Below, in pieces: positions 1-7,810 of a stretch of DNA of 64,000 nucleotides (position 1 is the stretch's first letter; every line of letters begins with the position of its first letter). The DNA comes from Adlercreutzia mucosicola DSM 19490 (GTDB lineage: Bacteria > Actinomycetota > Coriobacteriia > Coriobacteriales > Eggerthellaceae). The stretch spans positions 1 through 64,000 of the forward strand of contig NZ_AUGK01000013.1 in assembly GCF_000422625.1 (NCBI RefSeq). The letters run 5' to 3'. The translations under genes were made by a program, and so were the position numbers. The notes under the pieces are model-generated. The model was not told the origin of the DNA, searched no databases, and saw only the letters and a list, made by a program, of their open reading frames with translations.

Positions 1-457
1 CGCACACGAGCTTGGTGCGGTCGGACACCATGTCCACGAGCAGGTTGGTGTGCTGCTGCGGCAGCTCCTGCAGGTTGATGCCCGCCATGGTCTTCATGAC
101 CATGTCCTTGGTGCCGGCGTACTCGGAGTTGATGTAGTCCTTGATGATGTCGGTGTACAGGCCGGTGCGGATGCCCGCCTCGTAGATCCACTGGTCCAGG
201 AACTGCTCGCGCAGCGCCGGGTCGGTGTCGAGCGCCTCGGCCATGAGGTCCTCGAGGTAGACGACCTCCACGCCCTCGTTGCGCAGGATGTCGGCGAAGG
301 CGTCGTGCTCGGCCTGGGCGACCTCCAAAAACGGGATGTCGTCGAACAGCAGCTCTTCCAGCGTGTTCGGGGTGAGGTTGAGCAGCTCATTGCCCGGGCG
401 ATGGAGGATGACCTTCTTGAGGTTACCGATCTCGCTCTTGACGTTTACTCCTTGCAT
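1..457 (-). CDS. arcA: Arginine deiminase, N-terminal 152 residues (gene runs off the window)
   Basis: The reverse strand from the ATG at 457 reads MQGVNVKSEIGNLKKVILHR and then PGNELLNLTP, the N-terminal signature of arginine deiminase, which hydrolyses L-arginine to citrulline and ammonia in the cytoplasm. The frame stays open to base 1, so only about 152 of the usual ~410 residues are here; the catalytic Cys and His lie outside. AGGAG sits 6 bases before the ATG. The family normally works with ornithine carbamoyltransferase and carbamate kinase to make ATP from arginine; those partners would be beyond the left edge. The 323-bp leader on its 5' side carries an inverted repeat (see 490-573). 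Identification is strong from the N-terminus alone. Confidence 0.9.
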   Translation of the reverse strand, partial: MQGVNVKSEIGNLKKVILHRPGNELLNLTPNTLEELLFDDIPFLEVAQAEHDAFADILRNEGVEVVYLEDLMAEALDTDPALREQFLDQWIYEAGIRTGLYTDIIKDYINSEYAGTKDMVMKTMAGINLQELPQQHTNLLVDMVSDRTKLVC

Positions 458-489
458 AAAGCTCTCCTATCGTGGAAACGGATAGAAAC

Positions 490-573
490 TGGTGCCAGCC
501 ACACATGATCTTGCGCGCCTCGAGTACCTCGCCTCAAGCCGTGCCGCAGGTCTGTTGTGTTTGACTGGCACCA
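490..573. promoter_or_regulatory. Inverted repeat upstream of arcA
   Basis: GGTGCCAG (491-498) followed by CCACACA, and further away the complement CTGGCACC (565-572) preceded by TGTGTTTGA, form arms about 65 bases apart. The arms extend as GGTGCCAG-pyrimidine-CA with an ACACA tail on each side. The site sits 30-115 bases before the arcA start, where a regulator could act. No known consensus was recognised. Confidence 0.3.
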
Positions 574-753
574 CCTTCGCATTCCGATCGCCACCCGACC
601 CCGAGATCCCCCGTTTGTTTGCCAGACCGCAAGAAGAACGACACCGATTCGTCAACTAACTATAAGTTGAAAGGTCTGTAATACTTGCCGAACGGCCATA
701 GGAAGCACGCATGGCACCTTAGTCGAGAAATCCGTCCTCCGCTCCGCTCGCTC

Positions 754-762
754 TGGTATAAT
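754..762 (+). promoter_or_regulatory. Extended -10 promoter of tRNA-Pro
   Basis: TGGTATAAT at 754-762 is an extended -10 element ending 18 bases before the tRNA 5' end. No good -35 hexamer is seen, which is usual with the TGn extension. Confidence 0.6.
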
Positions 763-780
763 TGGCAACTCACCGACTGT

Positions 781-857
781 CGGGACGTGGCGCAGTCTGG
801 TAGCGCGCCTGCTTTGGGAGCAGGATGTCGCAGGTTCGAATCCTGTCGTCCCGACCA
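781..857 (+). tRNA. tRNA-Pro (anticodon TGG)
   Basis: A full cloverleaf can be folded. The acceptor arm CGGGACG (781-787) pairs with CGTCCCG (847-853), followed by A and an encoded CCA (855-857). The anticodon stem CCTGC/GCAGG encloses the loop TTTGGGA with anticodon TGG, and GGTTCGAATCC forms the T arm. TGG reads proline codons CCA/CCG. Confidence 0.96.
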
Positions 858-1082
858 CTTTCTTTGTTTCGTTGTCGCTGACGCAACGACGAAATGCGCC
901 GATGCTGCGGTTCCGACGGGCATTTGGCTTTCGCGCTCAAAACTTACCCTCGCGTACCGAAGTGCGCTCAGCCGTTTCAGGCGAATTCCCGGCACCTGTC
1001 AGACCCTCGCTGACTTCCTTGGGCGAACCTGTTCTACAAATAGAGTGGAACAAAACAAAATTATTACTGTATTGGTTTTCTT

Positions 1083-1112
1083 TTGGATCATTGCGCTCGG
1101 CTTCGGCATAAT
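1083..1112 (+). promoter_or_regulatory. Promoter placing transcription start at the DUF3810 gene's ATG
   Basis: TTGGAT (1083-1088), an 18-base spacer and CATAAT (1107-1112) make a sigma70-type promoter. The expected start is about 1119-1120, exactly at the ATG of the next gene, which has no ribosome site in front of it. Confidence 0.45.
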
Positions 1113-1119
1113 GCGAGGT

Positions 1120-2250
1120 ATGGGAAAGACGGAGACATACCGGCTGAGGCGATGGTGGCTTCTGGTGCCGGGCGTGGTGGCGTTGGGGCTTACTTGGGCC
1201 GCTTCGGCTCATCCTGATTTGACCGAGACGTGGTTCTCGCGGGGCATCTATCCATGGCTGTCCTCGGTATGGGGCTTCCTGCCCGCGCTCGCGCCGTTTT
1301 CGGTGGCCCAGTGGATCGTGGTGGCGTTTCTGGCGTTCTGCTTCGGCTGGCTCGCCTTCTACCTCGTTGCCCTCGCACGAGCCAAGGGCGCGCGGCGGTT
1401 CGTGCTGTGGCGCGCGCTCGCCACCATGCTGGCCGTGCTCTCGACGGGGTACTGCATCTTCACCCTCATGTGCGGGCTGAACTATTACCGCCACACTTTC
1501 GCCGAGGACGCCGGCTTCACCCTGGCCGAATCGAGCACCGATGAGCTGGCAGCGCTCTGCACGCAGCTGGCCGACGAGATGAACGACGCGCGGGCCGCCA
1601 TCGACGGCAGCCCCGATGCCTACGCCGCGGCCCGAGGTGGCTTCGAGACCTACGCCCATGAGGCCGTGGGCGCCATGGAGGCCCTGGCCGTCACCTACCC
1701 GGCGCTCGCGCGGCCCCTCTACTCGCCGCCCAAGCCAGTGTTGTTTTCGGAGCTGATGAGCTATGCGGACATCGCCGGCATGTACTTCCCCTTCACGGTG
1801 GAATCGAATATCAACGTCGACGGTCCCTTCTTCACCATTCCCGCCACCATGGGCCACGAGCTGGCCCACCAGTGCGGTTTCATGCGCGAGGACGAGGCGA
1901 ACTTCATCGGGTATCTGGCCTGCAAGGATGCCGAAGACTCCCTCACCCGCTACAGCGGCTACTCGCTCGCCTACGACTACGCGCTCTCGGCCCTCATCCG
2001 CGCCGATCGCGAGCGGGCCGTGGCCGTAAACGACGGTCTGTCCGAGGCCGTGCGCGCCGACCGCCGCGAGCGAGCGGCGTACCTGAAGCGGTTCGAAGGA
2101 CCCGTGGCCGAGGCGTCGAACGCCGCCAACAACGCCTACCTGAAAGCCAACCAGCAGACCGACGGCACCCGCAGCTACGGCCGCATGGTGGACCTGTTGC
2201 TGGCCGAGGCGCGCGGCGAGGGCCATGGTACAATCGGGAAAACCGACTGA
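1120..2250 (+). CDS. DUF3810-family membrane protein, putative zinc metallopeptidase
   Basis: The protein has 376 residues. The N-terminal third holds two to three hydrophobic segments (VPGVVALGLTWAA; APFSVAQWIVVAFLAF; a third near MLAVLSTGYCIFTLMCGL). The rest is a soluble domain with GHELAHQCGF, an HExxH zinc site, followed by REDEANFIGY, which could supply a third ligand. These features match the DUF3810 family, whose substrate is unknown. The start at 1120 was chosen because the open frame further upstream runs through tRNA-Pro, and because a promoter at 1083-1112 would start the mRNA there; ATG 1111 is in frame but overlaps the -10 element. The next gene follows after 15 bases and is probably cotranscribed. 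Family call is firm; peptidase activity is inferred from HExxH. Confidence 0.75.
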   Translation: MGKTETYRLRRWWLLVPGVVALGLTWAASAHPDLTETWFSRGIYPWLSSVWGFLPALAPFSVAQWIVVAFLAFCFGWLAFYLVALARAKGARRFVLWRALATMLAVLSTGYCIFTLMCGLNYYRHTFAEDAGFTLAESSTDELAALCTQLADEMNDARAAIDGSPDAYAAARGGFETYAHEAVGAMEALAVTYPALARPLYSPPKPVLFSELMSYADIAGMYFPFTVESNINVDGPFFTIPATMGHELAHQCGFMREDEANFIGYLACKDAEDSLTRYSGYSLAYDYALSALIRADRERAVAVNDGLSEAVRADRRERAAYLKRFEGPVAEASNAANNAYLKANQQTDGTRSYGRMVDLLLAEARGEGHGTIGKTD

Positions 2251-2265
2251 GAGGAGCCCCGCCCC

Positions 2266-2808
2266 ATGAAACTGGTTATCGCCTCGGATCTGCACGGCAG
2301 CGCCGCCGCTTGCCGGATGCTGCTCGATCGCGCCGCGGCCGAGGGCCCCGACCGCCTCGTGCTGCTGGGCGATCTTCTCTACCACGGCCCCCGCAACGCC
2401 CTGCCCGACGGCTACGACCCGGCCGCGGTGGCCGCCCTGCTGAACGAGGCGCCCTGGCCCATCACCGCCGTGCGCGGCAACTGCGATGCCGAGGTAGACC
2501 AGATGGTGCTCGGCTTTCCCTGCCGCGACACCGCCGCCCTCATCGCGGACGGCTCCCGCGAGCTGTTCTGCACCCACGGCCACGTGTTCTCCCCCAACGA
2601 CCATCCGGCCCTAGGGCCGCGCGCAGCCTTCCTGTCGGGCCACACCCATAGAAAGACCCTCGAGCAGCGCGACGGCGTGCTGTACGTGAATCCCGGCTCC
2701 CCCTCCATCCCCAAGGACGGCACCGCCAGCTTCGCCGTCTACGACAACGGCCGCTTCACCTTGCGGGATCTGGAAAGCGGCGCCGCCGTCGCAGAGGCGA
2801 CGTTGTAA
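2266..2808 (+). CDS. yfcE: Metallophosphoesterase, YfcE/MJ0936 type
   Basis: The protein has 180 residues, the usual size for YfcE-like phosphodiesterases. The dinuclear-metal motifs are present in order: ASDLHG at the N-terminus (D-x-H), LLGDLLYHGPR (GD), VRGNCD (GNCD), CTHGHVF, and SGHTHRKTL (GHTH) before a closing VNPGSPS. E. coli YfcE cleaves artificial phosphodiesters; the natural substrate is unknown. GAGGAG at 2251-2256 is the ribosome site, 9 bases before the ATG. It lies 15 bases after the DUF3810 gene, so the two likely share a transcript. The family is certain, the substrate is not. Confidence 0.88.
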   Translation: MKLVIASDLHGSAAACRMLLDRAAAEGPDRLVLLGDLLYHGPRNALPDGYDPAAVAALLNEAPWPITAVRGNCDAEVDQMVLGFPCRDTAALIADGSRELFCTHGHVFSPNDHPALGPRAAFLSGHTHRKTLEQRDGVLYVNPGSPSIPKDGTASFAVYDNGRFTLRDLESGAAVAEATL

Positions 2809-2859
2809 GCGCCACCCTAAAAGACGAGTTCCCCGAGCGCCGCGAAGACCGCCGCTGGC

Positions 2860-3375
2860 CTAGCCCAGCACTTTCTCGAAGGCGATGCGCGGAGCGCCGG
2901 CCTCGGGACCCTCGGTGAGAGTGATGCCGCCGCAGAAGGTAAAGCCGCCCTTCTCGACGGCGCGCCGCATGGGAGCATTGTCTGCATGGGTGTCGATGCG
3001 CACCGAGACCATGCCGTCGGCGGCGGCCTTATCGCAGGCGAAGGCGAACAGCTCGCCGATGATGCCGCGGCCGCGCAGGTCGGCATCCACGGCACAGCGG
3101 TGGATGGTGGCGTAGGGACCTTCCGTCAGCCATGGGCCATCAAGGGTGTCGTAGGCCGCCTCGGGCTCGGTGCCATAGCAGAACATGCCCGCCACGTGAC
3201 CCTCGTCGAGAACCACATAGGCCGCGCCGGCGGCCACATCGGCCTCCCACACCGCACGGTTGGGATAGCCGGCCTGCCACTGGTCGATGCCCATGGCGGC
3301 CATGTTCGCCTTCGCCTGATCGGTGATGGCCATCATGGCGTCCACCTGCTCGGGCCTTGCAACGGTAATCTCCAC
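2860..3375 (-). CDS. GNAT-family N-acetyltransferase
   Basis: The protein has 171 residues and the GNAT fold signatures: MEITVARPEQVDAMMAI at the N-terminus, a central IHRCAVDADLRGRGIIGEL whose RGRG loop binds acetyl-CoA pyrophosphate, and DTHADNAPMRRAVEKGGF near the C-terminus (the N-xx-M-xx-hydrophobic-x-GF pattern). The acceptor is unknown. The start is GTG at 3375, with GGGAGG 5 bases upstream. Its start is only 10 bases after the stop of the LuxR-type regulator, so the two form an operon. Confidence 0.85.
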   Translation of the reverse strand: MEITVARPEQVDAMMAITDQAKANMAAMGIDQWQAGYPNRAVWEADVAAGAAYVVLDEGHVAGMFCYGTEPEAAYDTLDGPWLTEGPYATIHRCAVDADLRGRGIIGELFAFACDKAAADGMVSVRIDTHADNAPMRRAVEKGGFTFCGGITLTEGPEAGAPRIAFEKVLG

Positions 3376-3385
3376 GGAAGCCTCC

Positions 3386-4888
3386 CTACTCCTGAACGCG
3401 CAGCTGCTCTACCAGCCGCACCAGTTCCTGTTTCTTGTGAATGCCCGTCTTACGATACAAGTTCTTGCAGTGGGACCGCACGGTGTCGATGGAAACGCAC
3501 AGGGTATCCGCGATCTGGGGCATGGTGTAGCCGTTCAGCAGATAGAGGGCCGTCTCCACCTCGCGCTGGGTCAGATCGAAGGCCGCCTGCATCTTCCCCA
3601 CCGCCTCCTCCGGGGCGGAAAGAGACGGCGCACCGCCAGCCGCGGCCGTCGCCGGCAGCGGCATAGCCACCCCCGTCATCGCCGCTACCGCCCCGCCGTC
3701 CGCCTCGCCGCTCATCCGCGCCGACGGCGCCCCCGCTTTCAGCCGGCTGAGCGCATCCAAGTTCGAGATGACCACCGTGAGCACAACCAGCGTAAGGGCC
3801 GTCACCGCCGTAACCACCACCGCGCTCGCGCCCGGCGCACCCACTGGCACCCAGGGAACCAGCGATGACACTAACAGCGGCGACTTCACGAACACGAGCG
3901 TCATCAGGCCGAACAGCGGAATGGCCGGCACATGCTTACGGTAAGCTGTCGCGGCGGCAATCACCCAGCAGAACAGCATCACGCAGTCCTGGGTGGCACG
4001 GAAGAACGTGTTCGCGAAGGCCGGCTGCGGGATCGAAAGCGCCGTATAGCAAAGAAGCCCGCTGAAGATGAGGATGGCGAAGATGGGCCACAGGCGGTAG
4101 GGGTCGCTGCGCCGCAGCCCGAAGATCCACAGGCAGAACACGATGAAGACTACCGTGAAGATGACCGGCCAGTACAGCCGCGCCACAGTGGACGAGGCGA
4201 AGTCGCCCGTGGGCACGAGAACTTTAGCCAGGGTATTGGAAAGGGCGCACACGAACAGCACCGCCAGCACGCCCCAGGGCAGCCGGCGCAGATCACCCCG
4301 GGCAAAGGGGGCCTCGGCAGTCACCGTCGCATCATCGCGGCTTATGCTCAGCCACAGGCAGACGAAGCACAGCACCGGGCACAGCATCATGGGCACCACG
4401 GCCCACGAAGCAGGCAGCCCCGACAGCATCGCTGTGGCAAGTCCGTAGAACACAAAGGCCAGTGTCAGCTGAAAGGCCGACTTGCACGGATTTACCGAGC
4501 AGAGATAGTAGCCCCATACCAGCAACGGTATCGTGCTGACCGCGCCGGTAATGGCCGCCCCGATGTAGGCGTACACGATATCGAGCGGCGCCAAGCAGAA
4601 CAGCACCGTACCCAGCAGCGTGGCCAGCACGCTCACACCAGCAGCTCGCACCAGAGTGGATTCGGTGTAGCGCAAACGTCGTTCGACCACGAGGAACAGC
4701 ACGAGCGTCAGAGCCTGGATGAAGTGGGAGATCAGTTCGACATTCCCGTCTAAATAACCGTACTCGCTGCGAAACATCGCCCACGGAGGTATCCGAAAAC
4801 AGGCGATGCCCAGGGCCGGCAGCACCGAATAGCCCGCCAGCGCCACGAGCACCGCGCTTCTCTTCCGCATCGATTCCTGCAACGGCAT
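3386..4888 (-). CDS. LuxR-family regulator with N-terminal multi-span membrane domain
   Basis: The protein has 500 residues. Roughly residues 15-390 are a run of about ten to twelve hydrophobic segments, then a linker, then a C-terminal LuxR/GerE helix-turn-helix: LTQREVETALYLLNGYTMPQ, IADTLCVSIDTVRSHCKNLY and RKTGIHKKQELVRLVEQL. This layout is common and much expanded in Eggerthellaceae, where such regulators often lie next to exported flavoprotein reductases. ATG at 4888 was preferred to an in-frame start at 4918 because GGAGG lies 9 bases upstream. It is divergent from the flavoprotein at 5079, and three direct repeats lie between the two genes. It probably senses a small molecule or membrane state and controls that gene; this is inference from context. 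Confidence 0.85.
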   Translation of the reverse strand: MPLQESMRKRSAVLVALAGYSVLPALGIACFRIPPWAMFRSEYGYLDGNVELISHFIQALTLVLFLVVERRLRYTESTLVRAAGVSVLATLLGTVLFCLAPLDIVYAYIGAAITGAVSTIPLLVWGYYLCSVNPCKSAFQLTLAFVFYGLATAMLSGLPASWAVVPMMLCPVLCFVCLWLSISRDDATVTAEAPFARGDLRRLPWGVLAVLFVCALSNTLAKVLVPTGDFASSTVARLYWPVIFTVVFIVFCLWIFGLRRSDPYRLWPIFAILIFSGLLCYTALSIPQPAFANTFFRATQDCVMLFCWVIAAATAYRKHVPAIPLFGLMTLVFVKSPLLVSSLVPWVPVGAPGASAVVVTAVTALTLVVLTVVISNLDALSRLKAGAPSARMSGEADGGAVAAMTGVAMPLPATAAAGGAPSLSAPEEAVGKMQAAFDLTQREVETALYLLNGYTMPQIADTLCVSIDTVRSHCKNLYRKTGIHKKQELVRLVEQLRVQE

Positions 4889-4914
4889 AGGCCGACCCCT
4901 CCCCGGCTGTCCTC

Positions 4915-4982
4915 TCACATCATTGTGCGAGGCTCACATCATTTGGGTGATTTTCCCATTTCTGGCACGCAGGCACATCATT
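4915..4982. promoter_or_regulatory. Three direct repeats CACATCATT in the divergent promoter region
   Basis: TCACATCATT occurs at 4915-4924 and 4934-4943, and GCACATCATT at 4973-4982. The offsets are 19 and 39 bases, close to two and four helical turns, so all copies face the same side of the DNA. They lie between the LuxR regulator and the flavoprotein gene, so they are candidate binding sites for that regulator. Confidence 0.45.
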
Positions 4983-5078
4983 GATGCGGTGCACCTGCGC
5001 CATCTCTCCCTACTCTGTAATGGTAACCGCCCCTAAGCGGCTGCACAAGAACATCAGATATCAGAGGAGGAGGGTCCT

Positions 5079-7319
5079 ATGACCGAGAGCACGCGAGGCA
5101 TCACCCGAAGGGGATTTGTGGGAGGAGCGGCCGCGGCCGCCGTGGGCACGGCGCTGCTTTCCGCCGCAGGCCTGGCAGGCTGCGCCCCGCAGGAGAAAGG
5201 CGATATGGCATCCACCGGTGCCGAAGAAGTGACGGGCGGCGAGCTTACCCCCGAACTGAACCCTCAGGACGAGTCCTACACCACCTTCACCACCGACTAC
5301 GCGCCCCTGTTCGAGCCGCTCACCATCGGCTCGCTCACCCTGCGCAACCGCATCGTGAAGAGCCCGGCCGGCTCCGACACCTGGAAGCCCGAGGGCGACC
5401 AGCTCAACGAGAACTACCTCACCTACTACGAGAACTTCGCCAAGGGCGGCGCGTCCCTCGTGTTCGTTGAAAGCGCCATCAGCAAGTTCATCTCCCTGAA
5501 GGCCCAAGAGCGCACGGCGACCGGCTGGCTGGTGGAGGACATCTCCAAGATTCCGACGCTCATGGCACCGGTGGTTGAGCGCGTGCACAAGCACGACGCC
5601 TACATCGGCTTCCAGCTGGCCGCCGGCACCGCCGATATCCCCACCATGACCCTGGAGGACATCGCGTGGCTGCAGGACACCATGGTGCAGATCGCCGTGC
5701 AGCTGAAGGCCGCCGGCTTCGATATGATCGAGCTGCATTCGTCGGCCACCCAGCTGATGAAGAACATGCTGACCGCCCGCATCAACACGCGCACCGACCA
5801 GTACGGCGCCGACACCCTGGAGAACCGCACCCGCTTCACCTGCGAAGTCATCCAGAAAATCAAGGAGGCCTGCGGTAAGGACATGGCCATCCAGGTGCTC
5901 ATGGACGCCTGCGAGGAGAACGACGAGCATTTGGGCGACAACGACAACTTCATCACCTTGGAGGAGTCCATCGAGAACGCGAAGATGTTCGAGGCGGCGG
6001 GCGCCGACAGCTTCTACCTGCGCCAGTCCGTGCCCGGCATGCACATCGCCCAGTTCGCCCCCGACCTCATGCACGCCGGCTACCACTGCAACGGTGTCAC
6101 GGGCTTCGGCACTCAGGTTGACTTCTCGCAGCACTTCGGCGGCACCCTGGACGGCCGCTATTCTGGCTGCGCCATGCTGCTGCCGGCAGCGGCCGCCTTC
6201 AAGAAGGCCCTCAAGGGCACGGTGAGCGCCGCGGGCTACCTCGACCCCCGCACGGCCCCCGACCTCATCACGAACGCGGTGGCCAATGGCGAGATCGACT
6301 ACATCATGACCACGCGCCCGCTGACCGTGGACCCCGAGCTGCCCAACAAGCTGCAGGAGGGCCGCCGCGACGAGGTGGCGCCCTGCACCCGCTGCATGCA
6401 CTGCCACAACAAGGGCGGCGATCCCACCTATGACTACACCGGCAAGGGCGTTGAGCTGTGCCGCGTGAACGCCGCGACCCAGCGCGCCTACACCGAGGCC
6501 ATGCCCGAGGGCTACGAGCCCGTGCCCGCCGAGACCAAGAAGAAGGTCATGGTCGTGGGCGGCGGCCCCGCCGGCATGGAGGCGGCCCGCATCGCCGCCG
6601 AGCGCGGCCACGAGGTGACGCTCTATGAGAAGGACTCGTCGCTCGGCGGCATGCTGCGCGAAGCGAGCGCCTTCAAGGGCGGCCATGAGCGCCTCACCGA
6701 CCTGGTGGACTATCTCACGCGCCAGCAGGAGGTGAAGGGCGTGACCGTGGTGACCGGCACCGAGGTGACCGCCGACCTGGTGAATTCCGAGAAGCCCGAC
6801 GCTGTCATCGTGGCCGTCGGCGGCAAGCGCGACAGCAAGCTTCAGGGCAACGACACCGTGAAGGTGATCAGCGTGGACGAGGCCGCCGGCGATGAGGTAG
6901 GCGAGACCGTGGTCATCTGCGGCGCCAACGCCCAGGCCACCGACTGCGCCCTGTTCCTGCTGGCCCACGGCAAGAAGGTGCAGATGGTGCACGAGGGCCT
7001 GAAGAGCGACATCGACAAGGAACAGTCCACCTGGGTGCGCACCTTCGTTACCCCGCAGCTGTACGCCCAGGGCGTGAAGGTGTGGAACTCCTCGAAGGTG
7101 GAGGGCCTCACCGAGGAGGGTCTGACGGTGACCAACGCCATGGGCGCCACCAAGACCCTGCCCTGCGACACGGTCATCGAGTGCTACGACATGCTGCCCA
7201 ACAAGGAGCTGGCCGATGCGCTGACGGGCTTCGAGGTGTACACCGTGGGCGACTGCGATGCGCCCTTCAACATCGCCCAGGCCATCGCCTCGGGCAACCT
7301 GGCGGCCCGCAAGCTGTAA
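5079..7319 (+). CDS. Tat-exported lipoprotein FAD/FMN oxidoreductase, OYE / 2,4-dienoyl-CoA reductase type
   Basis: The protein has 746 residues. The N-terminus has the twin-arginine motif TRRGF (residues 8-12), a hydrophobic stretch, and LAGC at about residues 29-32, which fits a lipobox; the protein should be a Tat-secreted, lipid-anchored enzyme. An OYE TIM barrel follows (FEPLTIGSLTLRNRIVKSPA; IELHSSATQLM; RTDQYGADTLENR), then an iron-sulfur segment CTRCMHCH with a later LCRVN, then a Rossmann FAD/NAD domain (VMVVGGGPAGMEAARIAAER). Related enzymes reduce alkenes in enoates, bile acids or plant compounds, but the substrate cannot be read here. The ribosome site GAGGAGGAGG is just before the ATG. 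It is divergent from the LuxR regulator. Confidence 0.85.
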   Translation: MTESTRGITRRGFVGGAAAAAVGTALLSAAGLAGCAPQEKGDMASTGAEEVTGGELTPELNPQDESYTTFTTDYAPLFEPLTIGSLTLRNRIVKSPAGSDTWKPEGDQLNENYLTYYENFAKGGASLVFVESAISKFISLKAQERTATGWLVEDISKIPTLMAPVVERVHKHDAYIGFQLAAGTADIPTMTLEDIAWLQDTMVQIAVQLKAAGFDMIELHSSATQLMKNMLTARINTRTDQYGADTLENRTRFTCEVIQKIKEACGKDMAIQVLMDACEENDEHLGDNDNFITLEESIENAKMFEAAGADSFYLRQSVPGMHIAQFAPDLMHAGYHCNGVTGFGTQVDFSQHFGGTLDGRYSGCAMLLPAAAAFKKALKGTVSAAGYLDPRTAPDLITNAVANGEIDYIMTTRPLTVDPELPNKLQEGRRDEVAPCTRCMHCHNKGGDPTYDYTGKGVELCRVNAATQRAYTEAMPEGYEPVPAETKKKVMVVGGGPAGMEAARIAAERGHEVTLYEKDSSLGGMLREASAFKGGHERLTDLVDYLTRQQEVKGVTVVTGTEVTADLVNSEKPDAVIVAVGGKRDSKLQGNDTVKVISVDEAAGDEVGETVVICGANAQATDCALFLLAHGKKVQMVHEGLKSDIDKEQSTWVRTFVTPQLYAQGVKVWNSSKVEGLTEEGLTVTNAMGATKTLPCDTVIECYDMLPNKELADALTGFEVYTVGDCDAPFNIAQAIASGNLAARKL

Positions 7320-7350
7320 GCTGCTCCCTTTCCCGCCTCCCTCCCCCGAT

Positions 7351-7375
7351 GAAGGGCCGCTTCCCGCGGCCCTTC
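7351..7375 (+). terminator. Hairpin after the flavoprotein gene
   Basis: GAAGGGCCGC (7351-7360) and GCGGCCCTTC (7366-7375) form a perfect 10-bp stem with a 5-base loop, 32 bases after the stop codon. There is no clear T run, so it may be a weak intrinsic or a processing hairpin. Confidence 0.55.
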
Positions 7376-7459
7376 TCGGCGTTTGCGTTCCCTTTTACCC
7401 CTGGCGGCGCAGCCTGGAGCTCCTCGAAGCTGCGGGGCTCGCAAGCGAGGGGCGCCTAA

Positions 7460-7709
7460 AATCAAGACGTTCTCGGGCGGCATGCGCCAGCGCTTCGTTA
7501 TGGCCTCGAGCTTTTTCCAAGCGACCGCCTATGGTTTTGCAACCGACGAGCGTTGCGCCGGCATGGAGGTCATCGCCTACGAGCGCGACGTCACCGAGGC
7601 CCACGGGGGCCTGCTCACCCCGAAGCTATCGCTGAGCCCCGAACGGCTACGAGGCGGCAATGTTGGCGGTGCCCTCTTCCCCACCCGCGCAGCGCTTACG
7701 GAAACGTAA
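7460..7709 (+). pseudogene. Probable remnant of an ABC-2-type ATPase gene
   Basis: In the 491-base gap 7320-7810 the forward frame from about 7460 reads KIKTFSGGMRQRFVMA. This is the ABC signature and following helix of drug/antibiotic-export ATPases of the COG1131 type (TFSGGMRQR). No Walker A precedes it, the Walker B Asp-Glu-Pro that should follow about 20 residues later is missing, and no plausible start or ribosome site exists. The downstream part of the frame, to the stop at 7709, matches nothing I recognise. I read it as the scar of a deleted transporter gene. The match is only about 12 residues, so a chance resemblance is possible. Confidence 0.35.
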
Positions 7710-7810
7710 GCTGCCTGTAAGACGCTTCGATGGAGTTCTTCGGGTAAGAGGAATAGCATCCACGGTGCGTCAAAAAAACCATGGACGGCCCAGAGAAGGG
7801 AGATGCGAAC

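Larger units (their letters stand above)
458..780. other. Intergenic stretch between arcA and tRNA-Pro
   Basis: No convincing gene is seen. It must hold the arcA promoter (reverse strand) and the tRNA-Pro promoter (forward strand). A partial inverted repeat, GGTGCCAG at 491-498 and CTGGCACC at 565-572 with similar flanks, is the main structure and could be a regulator site. Confidence 0.6.

Noticed and set aside
685-1119. Upstream extension of the DUF3810 frame
   Set aside because: It would translate through tRNA-Pro and has no family similarity.
937-2604. A 555-codon reverse open frame across the DUF3810 and yfcE genes
   Set aside because: The forward genes have clear motifs (HELAH; GNCD; GHTH); the reverse translation does not.
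5061-6992. A 643-codon reverse open frame
   Set aside because: Antisense of the Tat flavoprotein, whose barrel and Rossmann motifs are unmistakable.
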